A stretch of DNA of 64,000 bases, from assembly GCA_027625915.1 (NCBI GenBank), contig JANTQA010000008.1:6131501-6195500 (forward strand). The letters are read 5' to 3'. The translations under genes were made by a program, and so were the position numbers. Positions 22,631 to 34,777 of this stretch are shown in pieces. Origin of the DNA: Anaeramoeba flamelloides (taxonomy: Eukaryota; Metamonada; Anaeramoebidae). The notes under the pieces are model-generated. The model was given only the letters and a program-made list of their open reading frames with translations, made no database searches and was not told the DNA's origin. Position 1 is the first letter of the stretch. Every line of letters begins with the position of its first letter.

Positions 22631-23804
22631 CTTTTTTTGTTTTTTTTTTTGTAAGCGGGTCGTATTTATTTGGGAAAAATTTGGTGTCGTGTTTCAGTTT
22701 GTTTGGTGTGTTGTTTTTTTTTGGTTAAAAGTGATTATTTTTCAAAAAGGAAAAAAGCAAAAAGAAAGAATATCAAAAAGCAAAAATTAGTTATTTGTAC
22801 CTTTAAGGGATCATTTTTGATTGGGAAAAAAAACAAATACCTCATATTAAATCAATAAAATAGATTGCTAAACTTGTTAGAAATAGTAAATAGGGCGATA
22901 TTGTTTCGAAGAATACAATAAGAAAATATTATTACAAAAAAAAATGAAAAATGAAATATACAAAAAGAAAAGAATTATTGGTGAGTATTCTGTTTGACTT
23001 TAAAGTGGACGTGAGTTGTAAAAAGCAGAAACCGGTCAATAAATTTCAAAATATTGATTTTTTTTAGCAATTAATCACCTTTTTCTGAAATATTTATCCT
23101 GCTAATATCAAAAACTATGGTTGGATCAAGGAGTATTTTGGCAAGACAGCAATAGAAAGAACACTTTTTGATTCACAGTTTTTGACTTTCTCTCAGTTAG
23201 ACTCGGTACTGAAAATTATGTCTTACTTTTTATTTCCAAAATTTAGAAATTGTTCACTTTTGAAAGTAATTCCAAAAAAAAAGAATAGAAGAGAAAAAAA
23301 ATAAAAGATCAAAAGGTTGTTCAATAGTTGTCTTTTTTTTAACGTTTTTATTTGATAAAACATAATTTTTAGATTTTTTTTTCCAACTTTTGTTTGTTTT
23401 TGTTGACATTTCCAAAAAAGAATGAGATATTTTTCTCCTATTTCTTTAAAAAATACACTACTGTTTCCCGTTTCAAAAAATTACAAAAACTTTTTGATAT
23501 AATTCACTTGGAAAATGATCCAAAATTAACGGTGTTAGTGTTTTTTTCTGAAAAACATTTAATCTTACTTTAAAGAAGCGTGAAGTTTCGGGTAGACTTA
23601 AAGTAGTTTTCTTGAGGAATTGATAACAAAATCATTCATTTTTTTTTTGTTGTTACAATCAAATTACAATAATCAAAATTTTGTCTTAGAGTTCAATAAG
23701 GAAGCTTCATTAAAAAACCTAGAAATATTATTTCAAATTTTTTTGTAAAGATCTTTGTGGTTTAACATAAATGATTAGTAAAATAATTGTAAAATAACAG
23801 TATA

Positions 23805-24207
23805 CAGGAGCAAAAAGTGATGTCTTAATATTTTAAATTTTTTACTAAATTTGTCATTTTTCCAAAAACTATAAAACTTTATACATGCGCCCGGACTGGA
23901 GAGGTTTTTTTACAACAAACTTGAGGTTTATAAGGGCAAAAAAAAACAATTTAAGGAAAGAATATAAATGTTTGGGGTTGTTTTTATTTTATGATTTCTG
24001 AAAATTATTTTCGATTTTTGAATTTCTGTTTCTTCCCCAAACAGTTTTATTCAATTATTAAATCGAATTTTTTGTTCTTAGAGCCTCCAGCTCCACCGAC
24101 AAGAAACCTCTCCCCTAGGTACATATGAAAATTTGTATTTTTTTTTGAAAAATGACAAATTTAGTAACAAAACTTAAAATATTAAGACTACACTTTTTGC
24201 TCATGTG
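23805..24207. mobile_element. Long-TIR MITE with GC-rich inner arms
   Basis: About 400 bp with inverted arms of about 100-120 bp. The outer ends are CAGGAGCAAAAAGTGATG and, from the right, CATGAGCAAAAAGTGTAG. Both continue with a TCTTAATATTTTAA block and an ACTAAATTTGTCATTTTTC block, then converge on a GC-richer GGAGAGGTTT block (23900-23910 and 24102-24112 inverted). The left flank is TA, the right flank is TG. It is probably a Tc1/mariner-type MITE. There is no coding capacity. Confidence 0.8.
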
Positions 24208-24435
24208 TAATAATCTTTTTACACAATAAAAAAAATATTCTATTTCTTATACATTGAAAGATCAAGATTCTCAATGTATATTTCAGATACATTACAAATA
24301 CTCTCCTATGATATTTGCCAAGGTGAAAACGATCTCTTATCCAAAGAATAAAATATACTATTTTAAAAGATCAGGAATATCAAAAAATTATAAAGCATAA
24401 TAACAATATAAAAATAATATAAATAAATAAATGTG

Positions 24436-25162
24436 TTGTTAAGTACCCTAAGTCGAGTAGAATACTAGTTTTTTTTTAATTTTAGAAATATAAAGAAAAT
24501 TAAATAAATTTTCTTTACATTTCAAAAAGTAAAAAAAAAAAATAAATTTCAAAAAATATTTAAAATTGTTAGGGTTCAACTTCTATACTACAATCACAAA
24601 ATTTCACAAATTATCTAAACAGATATTCTTATGTTTATGATATGAATAAAATAAAAACATAATCTTAGATTAGTACAAAAAATATTCCAACTTGGAAATA
24701 AACAAAGATATCAGATCATTTTTTATGGGACTGCCCATTCAATGAAGAAAATCCAATAATTTGATGAAATAATTAATTCAAAGAAACAAAAATAATAAAA
24801 AACTAAAGGTTAATATCCTTGATATTATTAGAAATAAAAAAGGATTTTTTATCTTTTGATTTGTAAATGATTCAGAAAAATTTGATTTTTTATTAAAAGT
24901 GTCTCAACAAAATTTTTGAAATTTGTGAAGAGTAATAAAGTGTGTTCAAGTGATACAGGGTGTCTATTTTTTTCTTAAAACAAAAAAAAAACAACAGCAC
25001 CCTTTTTAGAATTATTAAGAATGAGGAAAAACTCAAGGCGGTTTCTAAAATTTTTGAAATAAACATAATATATAAAAAATTTTTGGTTTATTCTACAAAT
25101 AAAAAAAAAACTTAACAACTATTAGAGGAAATTACCACCACCCTTCAAAAGAAAAAAATAGA
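24436..25162 (+). mobile_element. LINE fragment B (3' end only)
   Basis: The plus strand carries the 3' tail of the same LINE family as fragment A. It includes the zinc-knuckle end DHFLWDCPF (about 24714-24742), a following block encoding VNILDIIRNK-like sequence, and the A-rich terminus ending CACCCTTCAAAAG plus an A run near 25150. Two small hairpin inserts interrupt it (about 24470-24540 and 25035-25115). It is frame-broken, old and not functional. Confidence 0.75.
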
Positions 25163-25188
25163 TTATTATCCACAATTAAAGAATTTTT

Positions 25189-26177
25189 TTTAGAGTATTA
25201 CATTTTCCAATCTTATTTGATTGTTTTCACCTATATTTGTTTATAATTAAAGTATTTTATCTATTTGAAATCTCAAAACTATTAGTATTAAATGGATCAC
25301 ATTGATCACAGAAAAATGTATTACAGTCAGTTCCACTTTGAAGATACAAACTTTCAAGTAAATTTAAAGTACAAAAAAATCTCAAATTAAGACACAAAAT
25401 TTGGAATATTTTTTTTTACAAATTATTTTTATAGAATTTAAATTTAGTGCATTAATTTGATAAATTTTTGTGTCTTAAATATTGTTGCAAAGATTGATTT
25501 TTAAAAGTATAACTGACTGTACACTTTCTATCACATAATAAATTATTATATTTTTTTATTAATGATCCCAATTAAACATTTTCATTTTAGAGATTTTTTT
25601 AATTTATTTATTGAATCTAAAAACATAAACCAAAAATAATAGTATTTATATATTTAATAATTGATATTTAGAATCCCCATAAGTTATTATTTTTTCAATT
25701 TTTTTAAAGTTAAAAGATTTATTTCAATGATAATTTATCTAATAAATCTAAATACTGATTATTTTTGTTTTATCCTTTATAAAGATAATTTTAATTCAAA
25801 TATTTTTTTGAATATTTAAATAAATAATTTGTAAAAAAATTCAGAGTTTAATTCTTTAATTATTTATTTAAAATAGATTTTTTTAGATATTTATTTAAAT
25901 TTTTCCTCAAATTTAAGAATGGAATTTTTTAAATATGAAGTCCGAATATTGATAAATCAACTTTTAAATTTATTTTGAAATATATCTTTTTTTCTGGACC
26001 TGTATGGATTTTTTTTTAATTCACAAGAAAATTATTGATAGATGATATAAATAAATATTATTATTTTACTTATCAAGTTTTTAGAGATATGTAAACATTG
26101 GAACACTGATTTAATTTACATTTTATTTCCTACTTTAAACTTTAGACACCACTTGACAATAAATACAAACCCCTTAA
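25189..26177 (+). mobile_element. TIR repeat D, copy 2 (with nested MITE)
   Basis: It is a full-length but worn copy of the roughly 775-bp repeat D. The left end starts near TTTAGAGTATTACA; the right end is ACAAACCCCTTAA. Family blocks include ATAATAAATTATTATATTTTT, AAAAATAATAGTATTTAT and CAAATTTAAGAATGG. MITE M copy 2 (25324-25519) is inserted within its left arm, so the MITE arrived later. Confidence 0.65.
25324..25519. mobile_element. MITE family M, copy 2 (nested in repeat D)
   Basis: It is 196 bp, with CAGTCAGTTCCACTTTGAAG at the left end and the inverse at the right, flanked by TA (25322-25323, 25520-25521). It is the most diverged of the five copies; the AAGGCACAAA repeats are mutated (for example AAGATACAAA). 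Confidence 0.88.
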
Positions 26178-26890
26178 ACAATTATTAAAAAAACAAAACA
26201 TTTCTAATTAAAACAACCGAAATTTGTTACAAAATGAATATTGATTTTAACAAATAAAAATTTATTTTAATGATAAATAATTTCAAAGGGGTGGTAATTT
26301 GTTGTTGAACTAAAAAATTTTTGGTTTTCAGTATAAAAGAGAAGATAAAAAAATTTGGATTTTGAAGATTATTTCAATAAAAACATTTTTAGAATACATT
26401 AAATCATGTAAAAAAAAAAAAAAAAACAATAAAGAAATCTAATTTCTCAAAACTAAAATTTAAAACCAATGATCAAAGATGTGTCAATAGAAAAAAAAAA
26501 AAAATAAAAGAAACCCAAAAAATGAAAAAAAAAAATTATTTTAAAAAAGTACTCTTTTTTAACAAAAACTTAAAAATCAATACCCAGAAAAACAATCTCC
26601 TAAGAAACCCTTTAACGACGAGTAAAGTTAAGGGATGGATCTACTATAATTAACTAAAATTCAAAATTTTCCACACAGTTAAAACAGTTCCAAACAATCA
26701 CTATTATACAATTTCATTCAAGTTAGAAAAAAATTTGATTTTTAGAAAAGATGAAAATCATTTTTTCAAAATATAGTTTTTTGTTTGCATTTTATTTTTT
26801 GAATTAAATAACTTCAAGACAAAGAAATTTTTTTCAAAAAAAAATCTCTAAATTTTGTATTTTTGAAATACATTCATATAATAAACATTA

Positions 26891-27085
26891 CATCAGTTCC
26901 ACTTTTAAGGCACAAACTTTCAACGAAATTTAAAGTACAAAAAAATCTCAAATTAAGACACAGAATTTGGAATTTTTTTTTTTACAATTTATTTTACTAG
27001 AATTTGAATTTTGTGCCTTAATTTGAGATTTTTTTTGTGCCTTAAATTTTGTTGCAAGTTTGGGCCTTAAAAGTGGAACTGACTG
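26891..27085. mobile_element. MITE family M, copy 3
   Basis: It is 195 bp, with CATCAGTTCCACTTTTAAGG at the left and CCTTAAAAGTGGAACTGACTG at the right, flanked by TA on both sides. Both arms carry the AAGGCACAAA direct repeats. It is moderately diverged. Confidence 0.9.
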
Positions 27086-28475
27086 TATTATACCTAAAAA
27101 TTTTCAAAAAGGTTTACGACTTTAATAGATATTAATAGCAATTGAAAAAAAAAATGAAATTTTTCAGCAATATTGATTTCATTTTTAATTGTAAAATTGT
27201 TGAAATTTTTAATTGACTTAGTAGAGAGATAATTTTCAAGTATTTTTTTTAATAGTATAAAAGGAAACATAATTTTTCAATTTTAAAATATCACAAAATA
27301 TTTCAATTAAAAGATACCGCTAAATTAAATTAAAAATCTGCTTTTTTTTTTTTCGGTTTTTGGAATATTTTTTATCATTGTATTTGTTTAGGTGTTTGAG
27401 TTTTTATCTACATTCCCGGTTGTTTTCTGCAAATTTCTCTAGCATTTATTCTTTTTTCGATCTTAATGTTCAATCAAAAATTAATTCATTTCAACTTTTA
27501 AAATTAAAAAAAATACCCCAAAAATAGGTGTTTTTTTCAAAGTTGGAGTATTTTTGAAAAAGGGGGGTATTCGGATTTTCATGAGTTTAATAACAATCCT
27601 TTTTTTTTTACATAAAATTATGATAACTTTGAAAAAATAATTTATAAAAGAAGTCTAACTGAAATACAACATATAGTTTTGGCTAACTTTAATTTTCGGT
27701 GTTTAAATTTTCCTTGTAGTGTTGTTTCGCTCAATTGAAATATTTTTTTCAATAATTGATATTATGCTAAAGTCGAGTTTTTCAAAATAGAAGAACGTAA
27801 ATAAAATTATTAAATTGGTAGTATCATAACCATTTGATCGTTCGATCTTCCCAATCGAATTTCAACAAATTTATAAATAATTTTTTAAGTTTTACCATCT
27901 CCTAATTTTTTAAAACTTCCTTGATTTAATAGTATTAATAATTATTTATTATAACAATTTTCAAATTGGACTGTCATCAATTGCTTAAAAATTACAATAC
28001 TCGCAAAACAAAAAACATTTGTTATTTCTTAGGGTATTGATTAATTGTTTTTTTTTAAAATTTAATTTTGACTTCTTAAAAATTTTTAAATTGGAGTTTA
28101 AAATTATACTCCCAAATCAACTATACCACAAAGAATAATTTTATTCCAAGAGATTTTATAAAATCAAATTTATTTTTTTTTAAATAAAATGTGATGAAAT
28201 TTTGGATTTATAAATAAATTAAAGATTAAAAATCGCAAAAAAGAAGCAAAGAAATTATATAAAAAAGAAAAAAAGCTTTTTATTTGATTAAAATAATTTT
28301 GGAATTATCATGTGATGAAAATTATTGATTTATAAATTTTGTGAATGTAATTTAAATAAACACAATGATAATATATTAAAGAATATATAATAATATAATA
28401 TAAAACCAAATAAAAAAAAAAAAAAAGATAAAAATATAATGGAATTCAAAAAAAAATATCTACAAAATAAAAATA

Positions 28476-31400
28476 TTATAATAATCCACATTCCTTTAAT
28501 TTATGCATTTGACTCCATTTAGGTAAAGTTAAAAAATCTTGTTTAGAACAGCTAAGCACTCTATCAAAATCATCTTCTTTTAAAAAATGTATTAGATTTT
28601 TGGGATTTACACCATCGGGTAAAGGCAGTTGTTTTAATCTTTCAAAAGAATATTTTTGCTGAATAGTTTTATTATTCGTCACGTTTTCAATTTTCTTTGC
28701 ATTATTTTGCATATTTTCATTTTGGGATTTATTTTCAAATAAATCTGATAAATCAAACCCAATTTGGTTATTTTTAATATTTATATTATTTGTCTCATTT
28801 TTTTTATTAATAAACAAATCTTTGTGTAAATTATCCAAATTTTTTTCTGTTAAAAAAATATCACGAAACAAAAAATGGAAAAACTTGCGGATAGAGAATC
28901 TGAATTTGTAATATTCCAACATTTTATAACTAATATAAAATAAATGGGGATCTAAAAATAATTCGGGATGATTTGATTTTAATTCAAGTAAATTTTTCAT
29001 TGAAGAATCTTCATTAATTGTATTGCCAATATCTTTTAAATTTTTGATCAAATTGTTTTTTTCGGTGTTTAAAGTTGAATAATCGATATTTATTGTTTGC
29101 TTTAAATTTTTAGGATAGGATCCTAAATATTGATCTTGGTTGTAAGAAAAAAATTTTGCTCTATTTTCAAACGTCGGTATGGCAATCATGTGACCCTTTT
29201 CAGTAGGGTACTCCCACCCATATTTATTTAATTTCTTTCTAATTTCATCGATTTCTGATAGTAAACCCATCACATATATGCACGTACCTCTAACTGACAT
29301 TTGGTTTGAATTCAAAGCAAAGTTTGAGATGATTTTTACTGGATTATATTTTTTTAAAATTTTATAACCTAATTTTGAAGATGCGATACTACCAATCGTC
29401 CAAATTATTGCCCGTATTTTTAAAGAATTAAATAAAAATTCATCCTTTTTCTTTGCCCTTTCCTTCCCATTCTTAACCCCCCTCCTCCTTTTTTTACTTT
29501 CAGTTTCCTTTTCCTTTTCCTTTTCCTTTTCCTTTTCCTTTTCCTTTTCATTTTTATTTATTCCCCCCTTCCTTTCCCCCTTCCCCCCCCTCTTTACTTT
29601 TCCAGTACCTTTATTTATTTCGTTTTCTTGATTTTTTACATTATCAGAACCCCCTATTTTAACTTCATTCTCTATTTTATTTTTCATTTCTTTTTTTACA
29701 ATTTCAGTATCTATTTCTTCCCCGCCCAAATCATTCAAATTATTATTTATTTCTAATGAAGCATTTTTTAAAAATTTGATTTTAGATAAAAAATTTATCC
29801 ATTTAGGTATTAATTTCCTCTCTAGTAAAATATTAGCCCCCTTTTCTGTTTTAACCAATTCTGCAAAGAAATGCGGAGGTAAGGGGATTTTAATATTATC
29901 ATTATAATTATGTTTTTTATAACTATAAATTGAAGTTAAATAATGATCTAAATCCTTAACATAATCGATTATACCCTTTTTTTCCCAATAAATCAATTTT
30001 TGGTCAATATATTTAATTTCCTTTAAATAGTCGAATCCCTTTGGCATCGAAAGCAAAGTAATTAATAAATTTTTTCCTTTAATTCCAAATTTACTAAGAT
30101 CTTCTGGCCGACAAGAAACGAGAGTTTCTAAACATTTGGGAGATCTCGTGCAACATTCATCTAATAAATCTAAAGCAGCCCCTGCCACAGTTACGTCCTT
30201 ATCTCTTAATTGCCAGACTAACATTTTGATTGCCCAATCAGAAAAATCATTGACACCAGCTCTCCATAGGAACTTCAAATGCTCTGTCGCTTGTAATCGA
30301 ATCAATTTTGTGCCAAAATGCAGAACTTTACTTAAGAATCTCCTTGTTATTGTCGTTAGATTATAATCCAAAGAAATTATTATCGGTAGGGCTAAATCGC
30401 CCCTTCCTTTTGTTTCAACCGTTTTTTGCAAGCTTTTCAATATACCGGATTTTAATAAAATATCTAACCCAGATTTATAATTTGTCATATTGCCAATGAG
30501 TGTAAAATATTCCTTTGTCAATGTTTTGGAAATTTTTGTAGGGGTAAATAGCCTTTTCATTCCTGAATTATTAGTAGAAGTACCTTCGTTTTCCATTCGA
30601 AGTGCAAGGTGTATTGATCGAATAAATGATGAATTCTTTAAAAAATTACAACCGACAGAATGATTTAATAAAACACCAATTAATCGCACCGAAATACCAA
30701 TATAAATTAAATTTTTTTGGGTTTTGCTAATATTACAAAATTGACCTGAATTTGGATCCAAAAAATTTAAATAATTTTTCATAAATTTATTTTTGATCGA
30801 AATGTCCAAATATTTTATATTATTTAAGGGTCCATTTAATAAATGTGAAATAGTTTTAAAATTCCATTTCAAATAATCTTCAGTTGAAATAACTTTGGAT
30901 TCCTTCATTCTGGACTCAAATTCCTGATCTGCGATAGACTTGTCATGCTTAATTTTTAATGTCTGATTGACATTTATTGGTAATTCATTTGATTTAAACC
31001 CCCTTTTCACCTTCACACTTTTTTGATGATTAATATTCGATAAGAGTAAGTAAACATGAAAGTCTAAGGAAATTTTGCTTTTTTTTTTCCTTGCAAACTT
31101 ATCTAATTCAGATAACATCCTACTTGCTCTTACCCGAATAAATGGGGAATCTGAAAATGATGCAGCAATTTCAAATAACGATGGCAAAGATTGTAAACTT
31201 GAAAATAACCTCGATGGCAATATTCTATTCGATCGATGAAGTAATTCACCCAATAAATTTGCAATGTAAAATGATAGCTTTTTGCTCCCCACTTTGCCCA
31301 CATCAACCAAAGATTGAAACAATCCCACATCCATAAATGCTACAAGTAAAATTGCCACATAATTGTCTAATAAATTATGATGCGGGGATTGTTCTAATGG

Positions 31401-34400
31401 TAAAATTAAATCCAAATCACCCCATATATGATGATAAGATGATTGACTATTTGTTCTTTCCAAATTTGGGATATTATAATTAATTTCTATTTGTTCTCCA
31501 TCATTTAAAGGCATTTTTAAAAAGAATAGCGAATACAATGTTTCAATTGTTAACATCTGGTAATTAATTAATTAATATTATAATTAATATAGATATAGAT
31601 ATATGCAAATAATTTTGGATTATTTAATTTGATTTTTTGAAAATAATAATGCATAAGATAAAAATTTGATGAAAAAAACTATTTTAAAAAGTTCATTATA
31701 ATTATTACTTCAAATGTTAGAATTAGACCAGTTATAACAATATATATATAAACAAGTTTTTTTTATTTTATTTTTTTTTTTGGAGTTAAGGGATTACAGT
31801 CTGCCACCAAGAACCGAAATTTAAAGTGGATTGATATTAAAACGATGTAAGTGATATTAGTACTTCATGGTTCAAATGCATTTAAAAATTAGATTTTTGA
31901 TATAGCATTATTGGTTGATCTCATCAATTAAAAATGATACATTGTATTAGTATAAAAATCCAAAGAATTTTGGGAAAAAACTGTATTTTACGACAAATTT
32001 AAAGGTTGAACTATCAATCTGAAGACTACATAGTTACAAAATATCTTTCTTAAATTTATTGTGTGAAAAGTATATTAGTTGCTTAAAATTTGGATTTTTT
32101 TAAAAATAATTAAATAATTAACTTTGGGATTATTTTGACAAATTATTTCCGCATATAACGGAGATATATATTGAAAATACAAATAGTTTCATTAAAAGGA
32201 ACTCAAAAATAATTAGTCTTTGTACTTTTATGTTGATGATTATTGAGTTAATCTTTGAAATTTTAAAAATTAAAACAATAGTTAATTTTCAAGGTTCGAA
32301 AAATTAATTGATAAATTACTAAAATAACTGTTATTTTGAGTTTCAATTTTTAGGTTCGGAAAGAGTAATTAAAAAAAATATTTGCAAAAATTCATATTTT
32401 TAATGTTAATCCCTTATAAAAAAATCTAATAATTTATTGTTCAATAATATTTATAATGGATTTTTTAAGAGTCATTTGAAACATAGAGTGCCAAAGTTAT
32501 TTACTCTCAATTATAACATACATTAATTAAAGATGAAAATAGTGTGAATCTAACCCCTTGAATAGAAAATTACTTTTTATAAGTTAAATGAAAAAATTTT
32601 TTATAAACAAATAAATTCCTTTTAAAATAGATAAAGTAGTTTTAAAAAATATTTCAAAAATTTTATTAATAAAGTTCTGAAAATAGAGCTATTTAAGTTT
32701 TTCATATATTTTAATGATATCTTTCAAAAAAATTTTTGTCACACTTGTTTAAAATGACGATATCAAAATTTACAAATTGTTTTTATTTATTGTTTTTTTT
32801 TTTTAAATTTTTCTTTTAACTTTTTGTTTTGAAAATTGTGTTGATTTTAGAAAAAAAAAAAAATGCTGAAAAAAAGTTAAAGATGGTGAAAGATGTAAGT
32901 GATTTTTATATTATTGTTTTACTTTACCAACTGAACCGAATTTAATGAAATTAAATAACTAATCATCAAACAAAACTTCTTTTTATATTAAAAGGGTTAT
33001 TGATTGCTTTGAAAAAAATTTAATGAAATGGAAAAGATATATTTTAACGAAAAAAAGATTATAAAATCTAGATATTTTCTTATTCTCTCCATATGAAATT
33101 TAAAAGTATTACTAGTGAGTTTATTATATGATTTTATCGGTGTTACATTGATTACTGTTTGGAAAAAAAAATGAAACAAGGAGAAAAAGTTAAACACAAT
33201 TTTTAATTGGTTATATTAATAGAAATTCAAAGTAAGATCCTGAAAATGAAAAAGTAAATGATTGAAGACAAAATAGAAGGATTTAGCACAATATAATTTT
33301 TTCTAATACTACTTTTTGGTATGGGAGTTTCTTTGATTGATCTATTATTAAAGATTTTTTGAAAAAATTGACTATTTTTGAGATCTCCAAAATAACTCAT
33401 TGGATTTTGATAAAAAAGTAGATTTAAATTGTTTTTGTTGATTTTCTTGAAAATAATAAAATGAATTTTTCTTTCACGTTAATTTGTTTTTTCTATTAAT
33501 CGATTTTACTTTTCATTTTCAGGTTCTATTAAGGTTTACCAATTCAAATCGTGTTGAACTTTTATTTCCCTTTTCACTTTTTTCCCTTTTTTTCACTTTT
33601 TTCCCCAAAAGGTTAATAAAAAATATTTTTTTTTGAAATTTTTTTTTTTTGCAAAATAAAAAAAAAAAAGAAAAGAAAAATCCAACCAATCAGACAATTA
33701 ATACTTTTTTTTTAACTAAAAAATTTCAGTTTGGATAATTAATTTCCAAAAAAGAGTGTCAAATTTATTTTGAAATATCTTTATTAAAATATTTCTCATA
33801 CAACTATTTAAATATCCAAAATATTATTTACTCATCAGTTGATTCTTGATAATTATCCAAATTGTTTTTTATTACGAAATTACTAAAATAAAAGATATTA
33901 AAGTTTCTGACATCAATATTATGTGATATTTTTTAGGTTTGAAAATTTTTGGTTATTTTTTTCTTTTTGATTCTCAAAATTGTTTTCTTAAAGTATTTAA
34001 TCTTGATAAAATTTACCAAGAGAAGGAAAAACAGATAACGGTATTTTAATACTAGTAAAAAAACTTTGTATCCTTCCTATAGTTCAAATTTTTTTATTGA
34101 AATTCCACTTAAATCTTTTTCCATAAAAAAGTGTTTCATTTTTTTTTAGTTGTTTATAAATATTTTGATGAAATTATTTTGAAATAAATCGATTATTTAT
34201 TGATCCAATCAGTATTTAATATTTCTATTAATTTTATATTATTGGTTTACAAATATAACTACTAAATAAGATTTTTTTTTTATAAGATGTAAACAAAAAT
34301 CCCTTCTTTTTTGGAAATCATCAGCTAATTTAGATTCTATTTCATATTCTGATTTTTTGGAGATTGTAATGAGATGAATTCTTTTATTATATTAAGTTTG

Positions 34401-34710
34401 TTTAATCTTATTCGTAGGAAGAATATTTTCAAAATCAACCCTTCCCGCCAAAAAAAACTTATTGAATTACTTATTGGATTTGAATTTTTTTTTTTTTACT
34501 TTGAACTTCAAGTGATCATTAGTTAAGCAGAATATTTCCTTTCTTTTTGAATATTCCCTGAATTGGTTATACAAAACAATTTTGGGAACTTGAGTTTTGT
34601 TTTGATAATTTTTATCAGTGTTGCTCATTTTCACATTATAATATCTTGAAAGATAGTTTTTCAAATTGATGATCTGATAAGTGTTATATTTATTTATATT
34701 ATTATTATTA

Positions 34711-34777
<67 letters not shown>

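Larger units (their letters stand above)
22846..28475. other. Gene-free stretch, 5.6 kb, repeat-rich
   Basis: It lies between the 5' end of the glucokinase gene and the 3' end of Rictor. It holds a long-TIR element (23805-24207), a LINE tail (24436-25162), repeat D copy 2 (25189-26177) with a MITE nested in it, and a further MITE (26891-27085). I see no host gene; the frames present are short and low in complexity. Confidence 0.6.
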
